DNA from: Marinobacter qingdaonensis | GTDB taxonomy: Bacteria > Pseudomonadota > Gammaproteobacteria > Pseudomonadales > Oleiphilaceae | Direction of reading: 5' to 3' | DNA length: 64,000 nt | NCBI RefSeq assembly: GCF_034555935.1 | Contig: NZ_JAYDCJ010000003.1 | Span: 1,426,001 to 1,490,000 of the forward strand | In this document: positions 34,820 to 45,768 of the stretch, in pieces | Numbering within the stretch: the first letter of the stretch is position 1 | Layout of the letters: each line of letters begins with the position of its first letter | Notes under the pieces: model-generated | Told to the model about the DNA's origin: nothing | Databases searched by the model: none | What the model saw: the letters and a program-made list of their open reading frames with translations, nothing else | Translations under genes and position numbers: made by a program

Positions 34820-36214
34820 TCAGTACTTGTAGCTTTCCGGCTTGTACGGGCCTTCGACCGGTACACCGATGTATTTGGCCTGCTCCGGGGTCATCTTGGT
34901 GATCACGCCACCGAAGCCTTCGACCATGGCACGGGCCACTTCCTCGTCCAGGTGCTTGGGCAGAACCTGCACGTACACGCCTTTCTCCCGGGCATCTTCC
35001 GGCAGGTCGGCGAACTTGCGCTCGTACAGGTAGATCTGGGCCAGCACCTGGTTGGCGAAGGAGCCGTCCATGATCCGCGACGGGTGACCGGTGGCGTTGC
35101 CCAGGTTCACCAGGCGGCCTTCGGACAGCAGGATCAGGTGGTCGTTGGTGGCCTTGTCCCGGTACACCACGTGCACCTGCGGTTTGACCTCATCCCACTC
35201 CCAGTTCTTGCGCATGTAGGCGGTGTCGATCTCGTTGTCGAAGTGACCGATGTTGCACACCACGGCGCCGGACTTCAGGGCCTTGAGCATGTGCGCGTCG
35301 CACACGTTCATGTTGCCGGTGGTGGTCACCAGCAGGTCGGTGTTCTGCAGCAGGGCCTTGTCGACGCCGGCTTCGGTGCCGGTGTTGACGCCGTCCAGAT
35401 ACGGGGACACCACTTCAAAGCCGTCCATGCAGGCCTGCATGGCACAGATCGGGTCGGCTTCGGTGACTTTCACGATCATGCCTTCCTGACGCAGGGACGC
35501 GGCGGAGCCCTTGCCCACATCGCCGTAGCCGATCACCAGGGCTTTCTTGCCCGACAGCAGGTGGTCGGTGGCGCGCTTGATGGCGTCGTTCAGGCTGTGG
35601 CGACAACCGTACTTGTTGTCGTTCTTGGATTTGGTGACCGCGTCGTTGACGTTGATCGCCGGCACTTTCAGGGTGCCTTCGCGCAGCATTTCCTGCAGGC
35701 GGTGCACGCCGGTGGTGGTTTCCTCGGTCACGCCGTGGCACTTGGCCAGGATTTCCGGGTATTTCTCATGGAGCAGGGCGGTCAGGTCGCCGCCGTCGTC
35801 CAGGATCATGTTCGGCTCCCAGCCGTCCACGTCAGCACCCACGGTGCGCTCCAGGCACCAGTCGTACTCCTCGTCGGTTTCGCCTTTCCAGGCGAAGACC
35901 GGAATGCCCTGGGCGGCGATGGCCGCAGCGGCCTGGTCCTGGGTCGAGAAGATGTTGCAGGACGACCAGCGCACGTTGGCACCCAGCTCCACCAGGGTCT
36001 CGATCAGCACCGCGGTCTGGATGGTCATGTGGATGCAGCCCATGATGTTGGCGCCTTTCAGCGGCTGCTCGGCCTTGTACTTGTCGCGCAGGGCGATCAG
36101 GGCCGGCATTTCGCCTTCGGCGATGTTGATTTCCTTGCGGCCCCAGCCGGCCAGGGAAATGTCACGGACTTTGTAGTCGTCAAAGTTGTTCAGCTGTTCT
36201 GCGGGAGTGCTCAT
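34820..36214 (-). CDS. ahcY: S-adenosylhomocysteine hydrolase
   Basis: A 464-residue cytosolic enzyme that splits S-adenosylhomocysteine into adenosine and homocysteine using bound NAD. Motifs include [16 protein letters not shown], the NAD-binding [13 protein letters not shown], and [10 protein letters not shown]. It ends with the family's conserved KPESYKY tail, whose Lys and Tyr complete the NAD site of the partner subunit. It follows metK in the operon; a 7-bp hairpin (36244-36268) lies between them. Confidence 0.97.
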   Translation of the reverse strand: MSTPAEQLNNFDDYKVRDISLAGWGRKEINIAEGEMPALIALRDKYKAEQPLKGANIMGCIHMTIQTAVLIETLVELGANVRWSSCNIFSTQDQAAAAIAAQGIPVFAWKGETDEEYDWCLERTVGADVDGWEPNMILDDGGDLTALLHEKYPEILAKCHGVTEETTTGVHRLQEMLREGTLKVPAINVNDAVTKSKNDNKYGCRHSLNDAIKRATDHLLSGKKALVIGYGDVGKGSAASLRQEGMIVKVTEADPICAMQACMDGFEVVSPYLDGVNTGTEAGVDKALLQNTDLLVTTTGNMNVCDAHMLKALKSGAVVCNIGHFDNEIDTAYMRKNWEWDEVKPQVHVVYRDKATNDHLILLSEGRLVNLGNATGHPSRIMDGSFANQVLAQIYLYERKFADLPEDAREKGVYVQVLPKHLDEEVARAMVEGFGGVITKMTPEQAKYIGVPVEGPYKPESYKY

Positions 36215-36243
36215 GGTGTTCTCCTGTCAGTTGAGTCTGGTTT

Positions 36244-36268
36244 GGGCGTAGGCCAGAGACATACGCCC
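36244..36268 (-). other. Intercistronic hairpin between metK and ahcY
   Basis: A 7-bp stem GGGCGTA / TACGCCC with an 11-nt loop. It is too short and does not match the SAH-riboswitch layout as far as I can judge, so I call it only an intercistronic hairpin. Confidence 0.45.
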
Positions 36269-36277
36269 GAAAACGGC

Positions 36278-37468
36278 TTAGATGCCAGCGGCGTCCTTCA
36301 GGGCGGCGGCGCGATCGGTCTTCTCCCACGGGAACGCGGTAAAGGTCTTGCCGCCCACGGTCATCTCGTACGGGTCACGGCCGAAGTGGCCGTAGGCTGC
36401 GGTGGCCCGGTACATCGGGTGCAGCAGGTCGAGCATGTTGGTGATCGCGTACGGACGCAGGTCGAAGTGCTCGCGCACCAGCTGGATGATCTTGTCGTCG
36501 CTGATCTTGCCGGTGCCGAAGGTGTTCAGGGAGATGGAGGTGGGCTGGGCCACGCCGATGGCGTAGGACACCTGGATCTCACACTTGTCAGCCAGGCCAG
36601 CGGCCACGATGTTCTTGGCGACGTAGCGGCCGGCGTAGGCGGCGGAACGGTCAACCTTGGACGGGTCCTTGCCGGAGAACGCGCCGCCACCGTGACGGGC
36701 CATGCCGCCGTAGGTGTCCACGATGATTTTGCGGCCGGTCAGGCCACAGTCGCCCACCGGGCCACCGATCACGAACTTGCCGGTCGGGTTGATGTGGAAC
36801 TGGGTGTCCTTGTGCAGCAGTTCGGCCGGCAGGGTGTGCTTGACCACCAGCTCCATCACCGCTTCCTGCAGGTCGGCCTGGCTGACGTCCTCGTCGTGCT
36901 GGGTGGACAGCACCACCGCGTCGATGCCGGCGACCCGGCCGTTTTCATAACGGCAGGTGACCTGGCTCTTGGCGTCCGGGCGCAGCCAGGGCAGCAGGCC
37001 GCTCTTGCGGGCTTCGGCCTGACGCTCCACCAGGCGGTGGGCGAAGGTGATCGGTGCGGGCATGAGCACGTCGGTCTCGTTGCTGGCGTAGCCGAACATC
37101 AGGCCCTGGTCGCCGGCGCCCTGGTCTTCCGGCTTCTTGCGGTCGACGCCCTGGGCGATGTCTACCGACTGCTTGCCGATGATGTTGATGACGCCACAGG
37201 TGTCGCCGTCGTAGCCGACTTTGGAGGAGGTGTAGCCGATGTCCTTGATCACCCCCCGGACCAGGTCTTCCAGATCCACCCAGGCGCTGGTGGTGATCTC
37301 ACCGCCGACAATGGCGACGCCGGTTTTTACCATGGTTTCACAGGCAACCCGGGCGTGCGGGTCGTCGGTCAGGATGGCGTCCAGCACCGCGTCGGAAATC
37401 TGGTCGGCCAGTTTGTCCGGATGGCCTTCGGAAACCGACTCGGAAGTGAAGATGCTGTAGTCAGACAT
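36278..37468 (-). CDS. metK: S-adenosylmethionine synthetase
   Basis: A 396-residue SAM synthetase, forming SAM from methionine and ATP. Signatures: [13 protein letters not shown] at the N-terminus, [12 protein letters not shown] in the middle, and [16 protein letters not shown] (phosphate-binding loop) near residue 260. It is the first gene of metK-ahcY-metF; a 20-bp palindrome that I assign to SahR lies about 113 bp upstream of its start. Confidence 0.97.
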   Translation of the reverse strand: MSDYSIFTSESVSEGHPDKLADQISDAVLDAILTDDPHARVACETMVKTGVAIVGGEITTSAWVDLEDLVRGVIKDIGYTSSKVGYDGDTCGVINIIGKQSVDIAQGVDRKKPEDQGAGDQGLMFGYASNETDVLMPAPITFAHRLVERQAEARKSGLLPWLRPDAKSQVTCRYENGRVAGIDAVVLSTQHDEDVSQADLQEAVMELVVKHTLPAELLHKDTQFHINPTGKFVIGGPVGDCGLTGRKIIVDTYGGMARHGGGAFSGKDPSKVDRSAAYAGRYVAKNIVAAGLADKCEIQVSYAIGVAQPTSISLNTFGTGKISDDKIIQLVREHFDLRPYAITNMLDLLHPMYRATAAYGHFGRDPYEMTVGGKTFTAFPWEKTDRAAALKDAAGI

Positions 37469-37580
37469 AAAGCTGCTCCTCTGTGAGCGTTCTCGAATAC
37501 GTGCCGGTGGGTGTCGTGTCGACGGCTTCCGGCGATTGTTTTAATGCGCGTGTCAGGTGTACGTATAATTACCTGCACCT

Positions 37581-37600
37581 ATATCAAAGTTTTTTGATAT
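37581..37600. promoter_or_regulatory. Candidate SahR operator upstream of metK
   Basis: ATATCAAA-GTTT-TTTGATAT, an 8-bp inverted repeat with a 4-bp centre. It is nearly identical to the palindrome at 38666-38685 and lies between the 3' end of sahR and metK. Repression by SahR with release by S-adenosylhomocysteine fits the genes controlled. Confidence 0.75.
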
Positions 37601-37621
37601 GTCCCTGTATCCAGCGCCGAC

Positions 37622-38656
37622 TCAGGCCGGCACCGTGGTTTTCCAGAATTCCCGGACCTGCACCTGGAAGCCGTTGCGCAGGCCAATAAACAGTTGCTCG
37701 CCAGCGATCAGGCCGGCTTCGGCGGCCCAGGCGGTCAGCTCTTCCGGCTCAAAGCCAAGCCACAGGTCGCCGCAGTTGGCCTTGGCCCAGTCCTGGTCGT
37801 GGCTGCACAGCTCACTGATCACCAGGCAGCCGCCGTTGTTCATCAACGCGGCCGCGTCCAGAAAGATGTCCGCCGGACTGGGTACGTGGTGCAGCACCAT
37901 GTTCGCCACCACCAGGTCAAAGGCGTCGCCCCGGGCCAGCAGGGTGTCGGTGACCCCTTCAATCAGATCGACGTTGTTCAGGCGCTGGTCGATGCAGGTG
38001 CGGGTCGCCTTGGCCAGCATGTCGCGGCTGTTGTCCAGGGCCACCACGTGCTCGGACAGCTCCGACAGCACCGGCAGGAACGCGCCTTCACCCGGGCCAA
38101 TTTCCAGCGAGGTCTGCCAGGCCTGGCGGTCGGCGCGCTTGCGCAGCAGCTCCGCCACTGGCTCGGCGTACAGGTCGAAGGCGGCAATCAACTCCTGCTG
38201 CTCCCGGAACTGCTCGGCGTGCCGGGCGAAAAACGCCTGGGACTGATCGGCCCGCTGGGTTCGGATGGCCTCGATCTTCTCCTGCAGGTGAGCCGGCAGC
38301 GCCACCTTGTCCACGGTTTCGAAGATCTGGCGGATGGTCAGGTCCGTCAGTTTGTCGCTATCCAGGTGCAGCGGGCGCCGGTAGAAAATGGCGTTGCCTT
38401 CACGCTGGGGCTCCAGCAGGCCGGCCTTGTGCATCACCTTCAGGTGGTGGCTCATGCCGGATTGGCGCATATCGAACAGCTGGCTTAGCTCCAGCACGCC
38501 GAAGGTGTCGCGCCGCAGCACGCGCAGAATTTCCAGACGCAGCGGATCCCCGCTCGCTTTGAAGATCGGGGCGAGGGCGTCCACCGAGGACGTGTGCTGC
38601 GCGTGCGGGTTCATGGCTGTCATGGGTGGCAAGTGTAGGAGGAGTTGGGTGGTCAT
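37622..38656 (-). CDS. sahR: ArsR-family regulator fused to SAM-dependent methyltransferase (SahR)
   Basis: A 344-residue fusion. Residues 25-115 form an ArsR-type winged helix (DPLRLEILRVL, DMRQSGMSHHLKVMHKAGL); residues 160-340 form a methyltransferase-like domain (LEIGPGEGAFLPVL, ALDNSRDML, NMVLHHVPSPADI). SahR proteins use such a fold to sense S-adenosylhomocysteine and control SAM-cycle genes. It sits beside metK-ahcY-metF and has a matching palindrome upstream of itself and of metK. Alternative starts at 38623 and 38614 are closer to family N-termini; none has a clear ribosome-binding site. Confidence 0.87.
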   Translation of the reverse strand: MTTQLLLHLPPMTAMNPHAQHTSSVDALAPIFKASGDPLRLEILRVLRRDTFGVLELSQLFDMRQSGMSHHLKVMHKAGLLEPQREGNAIFYRRPLHLDSDKLTDLTIRQIFETVDKVALPAHLQEKIEAIRTQRADQSQAFFARHAEQFREQQELIAAFDLYAEPVAELLRKRADRQAWQTSLEIGPGEGAFLPVLSELSEHVVALDNSRDMLAKATRTCIDQRLNNVDLIEGVTDTLLARGDAFDLVVANMVLHHVPSPADIFLDAAALMNNGGCLVISELCSHDQDWAKANCGDLWLGFEPEELTAWAAEAGLIAGEQLFIGLRNGFQVQVREFWKTTVPA

Positions 38657-38665
38657 TCAATAGCC

Positions 38666-38685
38666 ATATCAAAAAATTTTGATAT
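38666..38685. promoter_or_regulatory. Candidate SahR operator between sahR and tkt
   Basis: ATATCAAAAAATTTTGATAT, with 9-bp arms ATATCAAAA / TTTTGATAT. It lies 10 bp upstream of the longest sahR reading frame and 163 bp before tkt. Autoregulation of sahR is likely; an effect on tkt is possible. Confidence 0.75.
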
Positions 38686-38847
38686 AGATTTGGCATTATG
38701 GGGCATTGGCCCGTTTCGGAAATCCACAGGCGGGGTTTTCGAGGATTCCGCCATGCCGATTTGCCCCGGCACACAGTAATCGGCGAAAATACGCGCCTCT
38801 TTTTTAAGCAGTCCGAATCCTTTCCGTTAAATACTGGAGAAACGTCA

Positions 38848-40848
38848 ATGCCGTCTCGTAAAGATCTCGCCAACGCCATTCGCGCGCTGAGCATGGATGC
38901 GGTTCAGAAAGCCAAGTCCGGCCACCCGGGTGCGCCCATGGGTATGGCGGATATCGCCGAGGTGCTGTGGAACGATTACCTGAGCCACAACCCGGCCAAC
39001 CCTCAGTGGGCCAACCGTGACCGCTTCGTGCTGTCCAACGGTCATGGCTCCATGCTGCAGTACTCGCTGCTGCACCTGAGCGGTTACGACGTTTCCATTG
39101 ACGACATCAAGAATTTCCGGCAACTGCACTCCAAGACCCCGGGCCACCCGGAATACGGCTACACCCCGGGCGTTGAGACCACCACTGGCCCGCTGGGCCA
39201 GGGCATCGCCAACGCGGTGGGGTTCGCCCTGGCTGAGAAGTCCCTGGCGGCTCAGTTCAACCGCCCGGGTCACGAGATTGTTGACCACTACACCTACGCC
39301 TTCCTGGGCGACGGCTGCCTGATGGAAGGCATCTCCCACGAAGTGGCGTCCCTGGCCGGTACCCTGGGCCTGGGCAAACTGATCTTCTTCTACGACGACA
39401 ACGGCATCTCCATCGACGGTGAAGTGGAAGGCTGGTTCACCGACAACACCCCGCAGCGGTTCGAGTCCTACGGCTGGCAGGTCATCCCGGCCGTGGACGG
39501 CCACGACGCCGACGCCATCCGCGCCGCCATCGAGGCCGGCCGTGCCAACACCGAGCAGCCGACTTTGATCTGCTGCAAGACCGTGATCGGCTTCGGTTCC
39601 CCGAACAAGCAGGGCAAAGAAAGCTGCCACGGCGCCCCGCTGGGTGAGGACGAAATCGCCCTGACCCGCGAACAGCTGGGCTGGGAGCACGGCGCCTTTG
39701 AAATCCCGTCCGAGATCGCCGCCGCCTGGAACGCCCGCGAGAAGGGCCAGGCCGCCCAGTCCGAGTGGGAGCAGAAGTTCGCCGCTTACGAGCAGGCCGA
39801 GCCCGAGCTGGCGGCCGAGTTCAAGCGCCGCATGGCCGGCGACCTGCCAGCCGATTTCGCCGAGAAGGCACAGGCCTACATCCAGGAGTGCCAGGACAAG
39901 GCCGAGACCATCGCCAGCCGCAAGGCGTCCCAGAACACCTTGAACGCCTACGGTCCGCTGCTGCCGGAACTGATGGGCGGCTCCGCTGACCTGGCCGGCT
40001 CCAACCTGACCATCTGGGGTGGCACCAAGGGCCTGACCAAGGAAGACGCCAGCGGCAACTACATCTTCTACGGCGTGCGCGAATTCGGCATGGCCGCAAT
40101 CATGAACGGCATCGCCCTGCACGGTGGTTTCGTGCCGTACGGCGCGACCTTCCTGATCTTCATGGAATACTGCCGCAACGCCGTGCGTATGGCGGCGCTG
40201 ATGAAGCAGCGCTCCATCTTCGTGTTCACCCACGACTCCATCGGCCTGGGTGAAGACGGCCCGACCCACCAGCCGATCGAGCAGCTGGCCAGCCTGCGCA
40301 CCACCCCGAACATGAGCACCTGGCGCCCGGCCGACACCGTGGAATCCGCGGTGGCCTGGAAAGCGGCGCTGGAGCGCACCGACGGCCCGACCGCCATGGT
40401 GTTCTCCCGCCAAGGCCTGCCGGCCCAGGCCCGCGATGCCCAGCAGCTGGCTGACGTGTCCAAGGGTGGCTACATCCTGTCCGACAGCGACGGCAGCCCG
40501 GAATTGATCCTGATCGCCACCGGCTCCGAAGTCGGCCTGGCTCAGGACGCCGCCGCCAAGCTGCGCGAACAGGGCAAGCAGGTGCGTGTGGTGTCCATGC
40601 CGTCCACCGACGTGTTCGACGCCCAGAGCGCCGAGTACAAGCAGCAGGTGCTGCCGCTGGAAGTCACCAACCGCATCGCCATCGAAGCCGGCATTGCTGA
40701 TTACTGGTACAAGTACGTGGGCCTGGACGGCCGCGTGGTTGGCATGACCACCTTCGGTGAGTCGGCGCCGGCGGGCGAGCTGTTCAAGGAATTCGGCTTC
40801 ACCGTGGACAACGTCCTGGAAGTGGCTGGCGAGCTGCTGGAAGCCTGA
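38848..40848 (+). CDS. tkt: Transketolase
   Basis: A 666-residue thiamine-diphosphate enzyme of the pentose phosphate pathway. Signatures: [21 protein letters not shown] at the N-terminus, the ThDP/Mg site [12 protein letters not shown] near residue 155, and [12 protein letters not shown] near 470. The start at 38848 has GGAG eight bases upstream; a longer in-frame extension to 38698 is untypical. It is the first gene of tkt-epd-pgk-fba. Confidence 0.96.
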   Translation: MPSRKDLANAIRALSMDAVQKAKSGHPGAPMGMADIAEVLWNDYLSHNPANPQWANRDRFVLSNGHGSMLQYSLLHLSGYDVSIDDIKNFRQLHSKTPGHPEYGYTPGVETTTGPLGQGIANAVGFALAEKSLAAQFNRPGHEIVDHYTYAFLGDGCLMEGISHEVASLAGTLGLGKLIFFYDDNGISIDGEVEGWFTDNTPQRFESYGWQVIPAVDGHDADAIRAAIEAGRANTEQPTLICCKTVIGFGSPNKQGKESCHGAPLGEDEIALTREQLGWEHGAFEIPSEIAAAWNAREKGQAAQSEWEQKFAAYEQAEPELAAEFKRRMAGDLPADFAEKAQAYIQECQDKAETIASRKASQNTLNAYGPLLPELMGGSADLAGSNLTIWGGTKGLTKEDASGNYIFYGVREFGMAAIMNGIALHGGFVPYGATFLIFMEYCRNAVRMAALMKQRSIFVFTHDSIGLGEDGPTHQPIEQLASLRTTPNMSTWRPADTVESAVAWKAALERTDGPTAMVFSRQGLPAQARDAQQLADVSKGGYILSDSDGSPELILIATGSEVGLAQDAAAKLREQGKQVRVVSMPSTDVFDAQSAEYKQQVLPLEVTNRIAIEAGIADYWYKYVGLDGRVVGMTTFGESAPAGELFKEFGFTVDNVLEVAGELLEA

Positions 40849-41879
40849 TGACCAAGACCGCGCCGTTTCGCATTGCCATCAACGGGTACGGCCGCATCGG
40901 CCAGTGCGTGCTGCGTGCGCTCTATGAAAACGGGTTTCGCGACCACCTGCAGGTGGTCGCGATTAACGAACTGTCGGACATCGACACCATCGCCCACCTG
41001 ACCCGCTACGACTCCACCCACGGCCGGTTCCGCGGCGAGATCGAAGTGCGGGGCCAGGACCTGATCGTAAACGGCGACCGGATCCGGGTGCTGCGCCACT
41101 CCGAACCCGCCGATCTGCCCTGGGACCTGCTCGATGTGGATCTGGTGCTGGAATGCTCCGGCGCCTATTCTGACCGGGCCACGGCCGAGCGCCACCTGCG
41201 CGCCGGGGCCAAGCGTCTGCTGTTCTCGCAGCCGGCGGAATCCAACGTTGATCGCACCGTGGTGTTCGGCATCAACGAGGACCAGATCACCGCGGCGGAT
41301 CGCATCGTGGCCGCCGGTTCCTGCACCACCAACTGCCTGGTGCCGGTGATCAAAGTGCTGGACGACGCCTTCGGGGTCGACCACGGCAGCACCACCACCA
41401 TCCACGCGGCGATGAACGACCAGCCGGTCATCGATGCCTATCACCACCAGGATCTGCGCCGTACACGCAGCGCCCTGCACAACATCGTCCCGGTGGAAAC
41501 CGGCCTGGCCCGTGGCATCGAGCGGCTGCTGCCGCACATGGAAGGCCGGTTCAGCTCGGTGGCCATGCGGGTGCCGACCCTGAACGTGTCCGCCATCGAC
41601 ATGGTGGTGAACGTGCGCCAGCGCACCGACGTGGAAGCCGTGAACCAGTTGCTGGAGCGGACCGCCCAGGGGCCGCTCAAGGGCATCCTGGGTTACACCG
41701 ATGAACTGCTGGCCAGTTCCGATTTCAACCACGACGCCCACTCCGGCGTGGTTGACGGCGGCCAGACCCGGGTCACCGGCGGCACCATGGTAAAAGTGCT
41801 GTGCTGGTTCGATAACGAGTGGGGCTTTGCGAACCGAATGCTCGACGTCAGCAAAAGCTGGTTAACCCAACATTCCTAA
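40848..41879 (+). CDS. epd: Erythrose-4-phosphate dehydrogenase (GAPDH family)
   Basis: A 343-residue member of the glyceraldehyde-3-phosphate dehydrogenase family. NAD-binding motif INGYGRIG, catalytic Cys in SCTTNC, and the Epd-type MNDQPVIDAYHH in place of the GAPDH sequence. Epd supplies 4-phosphoerythronate for pyridoxal phosphate synthesis. The tkt stop and epd start share one base (TGATG), so they are translationally coupled. A GAPDH role cannot be fully excluded, but the order tkt-epd-pgk supports Epd. Confidence 0.88.
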   Translation: MTKTAPFRIAINGYGRIGQCVLRALYENGFRDHLQVVAINELSDIDTIAHLTRYDSTHGRFRGEIEVRGQDLIVNGDRIRVLRHSEPADLPWDLLDVDLVLECSGAYSDRATAERHLRAGAKRLLFSQPAESNVDRTVVFGINEDQITAADRIVAAGSCTTNCLVPVIKVLDDAFGVDHGSTTTIHAAMNDQPVIDAYHHQDLRRTRSALHNIVPVETGLARGIERLLPHMEGRFSSVAMRVPTLNVSAIDMVVNVRQRTDVEAVNQLLERTAQGPLKGILGYTDELLASSDFNHDAHSGVVDGGQTRVTGGTMVKVLCWFDNEWGFANRMLDVSKSWLTQHS

Positions 41880-41908
41880 TCTGAAACTTTGTTGAAGGGA
41901 CCAACCTT

Positions 41909-43072
41909 ATGGCCATCAAGAAAATGACCGACCTCAACCTCGCCGGCAAGCGGGTGCTGATCCGCGAAGACCTGAACGTGCCGGTCAAAGACGGCAAAGT
42001 GGCGAGCGACGCCCGCATCCGCGCCTCGTTGCCCACCATCAAGGCCGCCATGGAGGCTGGTGCCAAGGTCATGCTGATGTCCCACCTGGGCCGCCCGGAA
42101 GAAGGCGTGTACGACGAGGCCTCATCCATGAAGCCGGTGGCGGACCACCTGACCGGCGTGCTCGGCCAGGAGGTCAAGCTGGTCAAGGATTACCTGAACG
42201 GCGTCGACGTCGCCGACGGCGAAGTGGTGCTGTTCGAGAACGTCCGCTTCAACAAGGGTGAAAAGAAAGACGACGAAGCCCTGGCCAAGCAGTACGCGGC
42301 CCTGTGCGACGTCTATGTGATGGACGCCTTCGGCACTGCCCACCGTGCCCAGGCTTCCACCCACGGTGTCGCCAAGTTTGCGCCCGAGGCCTGTGCCGGA
42401 CCGCTGCTGGCGGCCGAGCTGGAAGCCCTGGAAAAGGCCCTGGATAACCCGGCCAAGCCGGTGGTGGCCATCGTCGGTGGCTCCAAGGTCTCCACCAAGC
42501 TGGACGTATTGAACGCCCTGGAAAAGGTGTGCGACCAGATCATCGTCGGTGGCGGCATCGCCAACACCTTCCTGGCCGCCGCCGGTAACCCGGTGGGCAA
42601 GTCCCTGTGCGAGCACGACCTGATCGACACCGCCAAGGACATCGCCGCCCGCGTGGACATCCCGCTGCCAGTCGACGTCGTGGTGGCCAGCGAATTCGCC
42701 GAAACCGCCACCGCCACCACCAAGAACATCAATGAGGTCACCGAAGACGACATGATCCTCGACGTGGGCCCGGTCACCGCCGGCCGCTTCGCCAAGGTGC
42801 TGAAAGAGGCCAAGACCATCCTGTGGAACGGCCCGGTTGGCGTCTTCGAATTCGACCAGTTCGGCGACGGCACCAAGGCCCTGGCCAACGCCATCGCCCA
42901 CAGCGACGCCTTCTCCCTGGCCGGTGGTGGTGACACCGTGGCGGCCGTTGACAAATACGGCGTAGCTGACAAGGTTTCGTACATTTCCACCGGCGGCGGT
43001 GCCTTCCTGGAATTCGTGGAAGGCAAGACCCTGCCGGCAGTCGCTGTACTGGAAGCGCGCGGCGCCGAATAA
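41909..43072 (+). CDS. pgk: Phosphoglycerate kinase
   Basis: A 387-residue glycolytic/gluconeogenic kinase transferring phosphate between 1,3-bisphosphoglycerate and ADP. Signatures: [36 protein letters not shown], and the nucleotide loop GGGDTVAAV near the C-terminus. Length is standard. Thirty bases after epd; a long hairpin separates it from fba. Confidence 0.97.
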   Translation: MAIKKMTDLNLAGKRVLIREDLNVPVKDGKVASDARIRASLPTIKAAMEAGAKVMLMSHLGRPEEGVYDEASSMKPVADHLTGVLGQEVKLVKDYLNGVDVADGEVVLFENVRFNKGEKKDDEALAKQYAALCDVYVMDAFGTAHRAQASTHGVAKFAPEACAGPLLAAELEALEKALDNPAKPVVAIVGGSKVSTKLDVLNALEKVCDQIIVGGGIANTFLAAAGNPVGKSLCEHDLIDTAKDIAARVDIPLPVDVVVASEFAETATATTKNINEVTEDDMILDVGPVTAGRFAKVLKEAKTILWNGPVGVFEFDQFGDGTKALANAIAHSDAFSLAGGGDTVAAVDKYGVADKVSYISTGGGAFLEFVEGKTLPAVAVLEARGAE

Positions 43073-43104
43073 AGCTGGCGCCAGACAAGAAGAAAAGATC
43101 GCAA

Positions 43105-43206
43105 GGTGCCGGGCCAGGCTGTCCGGAACTGTGCGCAGCATGGATGCTGCGCCCAAGCCTACAGGGAAGTATTCACGGCGGGTTCCGGACAGCCTGGCCC
43201 GGCGCC
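43105..43206. repeat. Long hairpin, long-loop family (copy 3)
   Basis: A 25-bp inverted repeat with one mismatch: left arm 43105-43129, right arm 43182-43206. The 52-nt loop (43130-43181) contains CATGGATG, CCTACAGGGAAG and TATTCACGGC, matching the reverse complement of the loop at 28411-28463. It starts 33 bp after the pgk stop, within what should be one operon, so it may act as a partial terminator or processing site before fba. Confidence 0.85.
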
Positions 43207-43271
43207 GCAGCCACCCAAAGGCTGCGAAGAATTGAACCGACTCATAAACGTCTAAACCAAGGAGACGACCC

Positions 43272-44336
43272 ATGGCCCTGATTTCGATGCGGCAACTTCT
43301 GGACCACGCCGCCGAGCATGGTTACGGTGTGCCAGCCTTTAACGTCAACAACCTGGAACAGATGCGCGCCATCATGGAAGCCGCCGACAAGACCGATTCC
43401 CCGGTCATCGTCCAGGCCTCCGCCGGTGCCCGGAAATACGCCGGTGCCCCGTTCCTGCGTCACCTGATCCTCGCCGCCGTTGAAGAATTCCCCCACATCC
43501 CGGTGGTCATGCACCAGGATCACGGCACCAGCCCGGCCGTGTGCCAGCGCTCCATCCAGCTGGGTTTCAGCTCGGTCATGATGGACGGCTCCCTGGGTGA
43601 AGACGGCAAGACCCCGACCGAGTACGAGTACAACGTCGACGTCACCCGTCGCACCGTGGAAATGGCCCACGCCTGTGGCGTGTCCGTGGAAGGCGAACTG
43701 GGTTGCCTGGGTTCCCTGGAAACCGGCCAGGCCGGTGAAGAGGACGGCATCGGTGCCGAAGGCACCCTGGACCACAGCCAGATGCTGACCGACCCGGAAG
43801 AGGCGGCCGACTTCGTCAAGAAGACCCACGTGGACGCCCTGGCCATCGCCATCGGCACCAGCCACGGCGCCTACAAGTTCACCCGTCCGCCCACCGGCGA
43901 CATCCTGGCCATTGACCAGATCAAGGCCATCCACGCCCGCATCCCGGACACCCACCTGGTCATGCACGGCTCCAGTTCCGTGCCCCAGGAATGGCTGAAG
44001 ATCATCAACGAGTACGGTGGTGAGATTCCGGAAACCTACGGCGTGCCGGTTGAGGAAATCGTCGAAGGCATCAAGCACGGCGTGCGCAAGGTCAACATCG
44101 ACACCGACCTGCGTCTGGCCAGCACCGGTGCAGTGCGTCGCTTCCTGGCCGAGAACCGGGCCGAGTTCGACCCGCGCAAATTCCTGAAGGAAACCATGAA
44201 GGCCATGACCGAGGTCTGCGTGGACCGGTACGAAGCCTTCGGCACCGCCGGCAACGCCAGCAAGATCAAGCCGATGAACCTGGAGCGTATGTTCGAGCGC
44301 TACGCCTCCGGCGAGCTCGATCCGAAGGTCAAATAA
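43272..44336 (+). CDS. fba: Class II fructose-bisphosphate aldolase
   Basis: A 354-residue zinc-dependent aldolase of the Calvin-cycle-like subtype. Zn ligands and active-site residues appear in [10 protein letters not shown] (His), VEGELGCLG (Glu), and VMHGSSSVP (His); [12 protein letters not shown] binds substrate phosphate. The start has AAGGAG eight bases upstream. It is the last gene of the tkt operon and ends at a clear terminator. Confidence 0.96.
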   Translation: MALISMRQLLDHAAEHGYGVPAFNVNNLEQMRAIMEAADKTDSPVIVQASAGARKYAGAPFLRHLILAAVEEFPHIPVVMHQDHGTSPAVCQRSIQLGFSSVMMDGSLGEDGKTPTEYEYNVDVTRRTVEMAHACGVSVEGELGCLGSLETGQAGEEDGIGAEGTLDHSQMLTDPEEAADFVKKTHVDALAIAIGTSHGAYKFTRPPTGDILAIDQIKAIHARIPDTHLVMHGSSSVPQEWLKIINEYGGEIPETYGVPVEEIVEGIKHGVRKVNIDTDLRLASTGAVRRFLAENRAEFDPRKFLKETMKAMTEVCVDRYEAFGTAGNASKIKPMNLERMFERYASGELDPKVK

Positions 44337-44348
44337 GCCCAGTCGAGC

Positions 44349-45542
44349 TTAAGAGACCGGCGTTTGATAGGCCTCCGCATCGCGGAGGCCTTTTTCGTTG
44401 TGGCGCCAGGCCGCGAGGAATATGGCCAGCCCCAGGGTCGCGGTCAGGGCGCCCACGTAGCCGGTGGAGGACCAGCCGAGCCCGGCGGTGATCGCCATGC
44501 CGGCCAGCCAGGGCCCGAGGGCGTTGGCCAGGTTGAAAGCGGCGTGGTGCGAGGCCGCGGCCAGGTTCTGGGCGCCGTGGGCGACATCCATCAGGTGGGT
44601 CTGCAGTGCCGGTCCCAGTGCCCCCATCATGGCCACCAGGAAACAGGCCAGCAACAGCACCGGCAGCGAGCCGGTGGTGGACGGAAACGCCAACAGAACG
44701 CAGGCGCTCAGCAGCAGGATCACGCCCACCGCCCGGAAACCCAGGCGATCGAACATCCAGCCGCCGACCAGATTGCCGACAAAGCCACCGAGACCAAACA
44801 CCGCCAGCGCGATGGGAATCCAGTACGCGGCGACCTGGGTCACCTCCAGCAGCGTCGGTGCCAGGTAACTGAACACCGCGAACATCCCGGAAAAACCGAC
44901 GGCGCCGATGGCCAGGGCAAACCAGATGCCGGCCCGGTTAAAGGCCCGGATTTCGCTCAGGGAACCCTGCCGTTGCTCGTGCGGGTCCGATGGCAGCACC
45001 GCGATCACCATGGTCAGCGTGACCACCGAGACCAGTCCGACGAACGCGTACACGTAGCGCCAGTCCAGCGACTGCCCGAGCCAGGCGGCCAGTGGATTGC
45101 CCAGCAGCAGCGCCAGGGTCAGCCCCATCATCACCTTGCTCACCGCCTTGGCCCGCTGATTGGCGGGCACCAGAGAGGCCGCCACCAGGGCGGCAACCCC
45201 GAAATAGGCACCGTGCGGCAGACCGGCCACGAAACGGGCGATCATCACCCCGGTGTAACCGTCGGCCAGGGCGCTGGCCAGATTGCCGACCGCGTAAAAG
45301 GCCATCAGCCCGATCAGCAACTGCCGGCGCAGGAAGCGGGCGCCGATGATCGCCAGCAGGGGCGCGCCGACCACCACCCCGAGTGCGTAGGCGCTGATCA
45401 GGTGCCCCACCTCGGGCTCGGTCACGCCCAGGTCCTGGGACACGTTGGGCATCAGGCCCATGATGGCAAATTCGCCGGTGCCGATGGCGAAACCGCCAAG
45501 GGCCAAAGCGAATTCGATCAGGAAAATCTGCACTCGGGTCAT
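44349..45542 (-). CDS. MFS transporter, AraJ/sugar-efflux type
   Basis: A 397-residue transporter with 12 predicted helices. FAIGTGEFAIMGLMPNVSQDLGV at the N-terminus is typical of the AraJ/YdhP-like drug or sugar efflux subfamily; GLPHGAYFGVAALVAA is the family's second hallmark. The ATG at 45542 is used. A TTG at 45557 with GGAG upstream is a good alternative, and a start at 45638 looks too long. Substrate unknown. Confidence 0.83.
   Translation of the reverse strand: MTRVQIFLIEFALALGGFAIGTGEFAIMGLMPNVSQDLGVTEPEVGHLISAYALGVVVGAPLLAIIGARFLRRQLLIGLMAFYAVGNLASALADGYTGVMIARFVAGLPHGAYFGVAALVAASLVPANQRAKAVSKVMMGLTLALLLGNPLAAWLGQSLDWRYVYAFVGLVSVVTLTMVIAVLPSDPHEQRQGSLSEIRAFNRAGIWFALAIGAVGFSGMFAVFSYLAPTLLEVTQVAAYWIPIALAVFGLGGFVGNLVGGWMFDRLGFRAVGVILLLSACVLLAFPSTTGSLPVLLLACFLVAMMGALGPALQTHLMDVAHGAQNLAAASHHAAFNLANALGPWLAGMAITAGLGWSSTGYVGALTATLGLAIFLAAWRHNEKGLRDAEAYQTPVS
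44370..44395 (+). terminator. Rho-independent terminator of fba
   Basis: GGCCTCCGC-N3-GCGGAGGCC hairpin (44370-44390) followed by TTTTT. It lies inside the 3' coding end of the convergent MFS gene, so the terminator sequence is also translated on the minus strand. Confidence 0.88.
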
Positions 45543-45768
45543 CGGCGTGCTGGTCAAAGGAACTCCAAAATTCAGGGCGTTAGGGCGAAACCTGTTATGT
45601 TCGCCCGAATCGCCGGGCATGGGTATAAGGGCAACCACTGCGATCGCGGCCAGGTTTCGGTGGCCGCCGGAGTAAAACCACCGCTTGTATTTCCGCCAAC
45701 AGCGACAACTATAGGTTTTAGAGAACCGGTATCAGGGTTCAACCGTTGATCAGGTTTTGGGGAACAAC

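Noticed and set aside
36215..36277. SAH riboswitch before ahcY
   Set aside because: Only 63 bp and a single 7-bp hairpin; I cannot match a riboswitch consensus, and SahR-type control is already apparent upstream of metK.
34802..37486. 894-codon plus-strand open frame opposite ahcY and metK
   Set aside because: Spans two strongly conserved genes on the other strand and shows no domain.
38845..40413. Minus-strand frame opposite tkt
   Set aside because: Shadow of transketolase.
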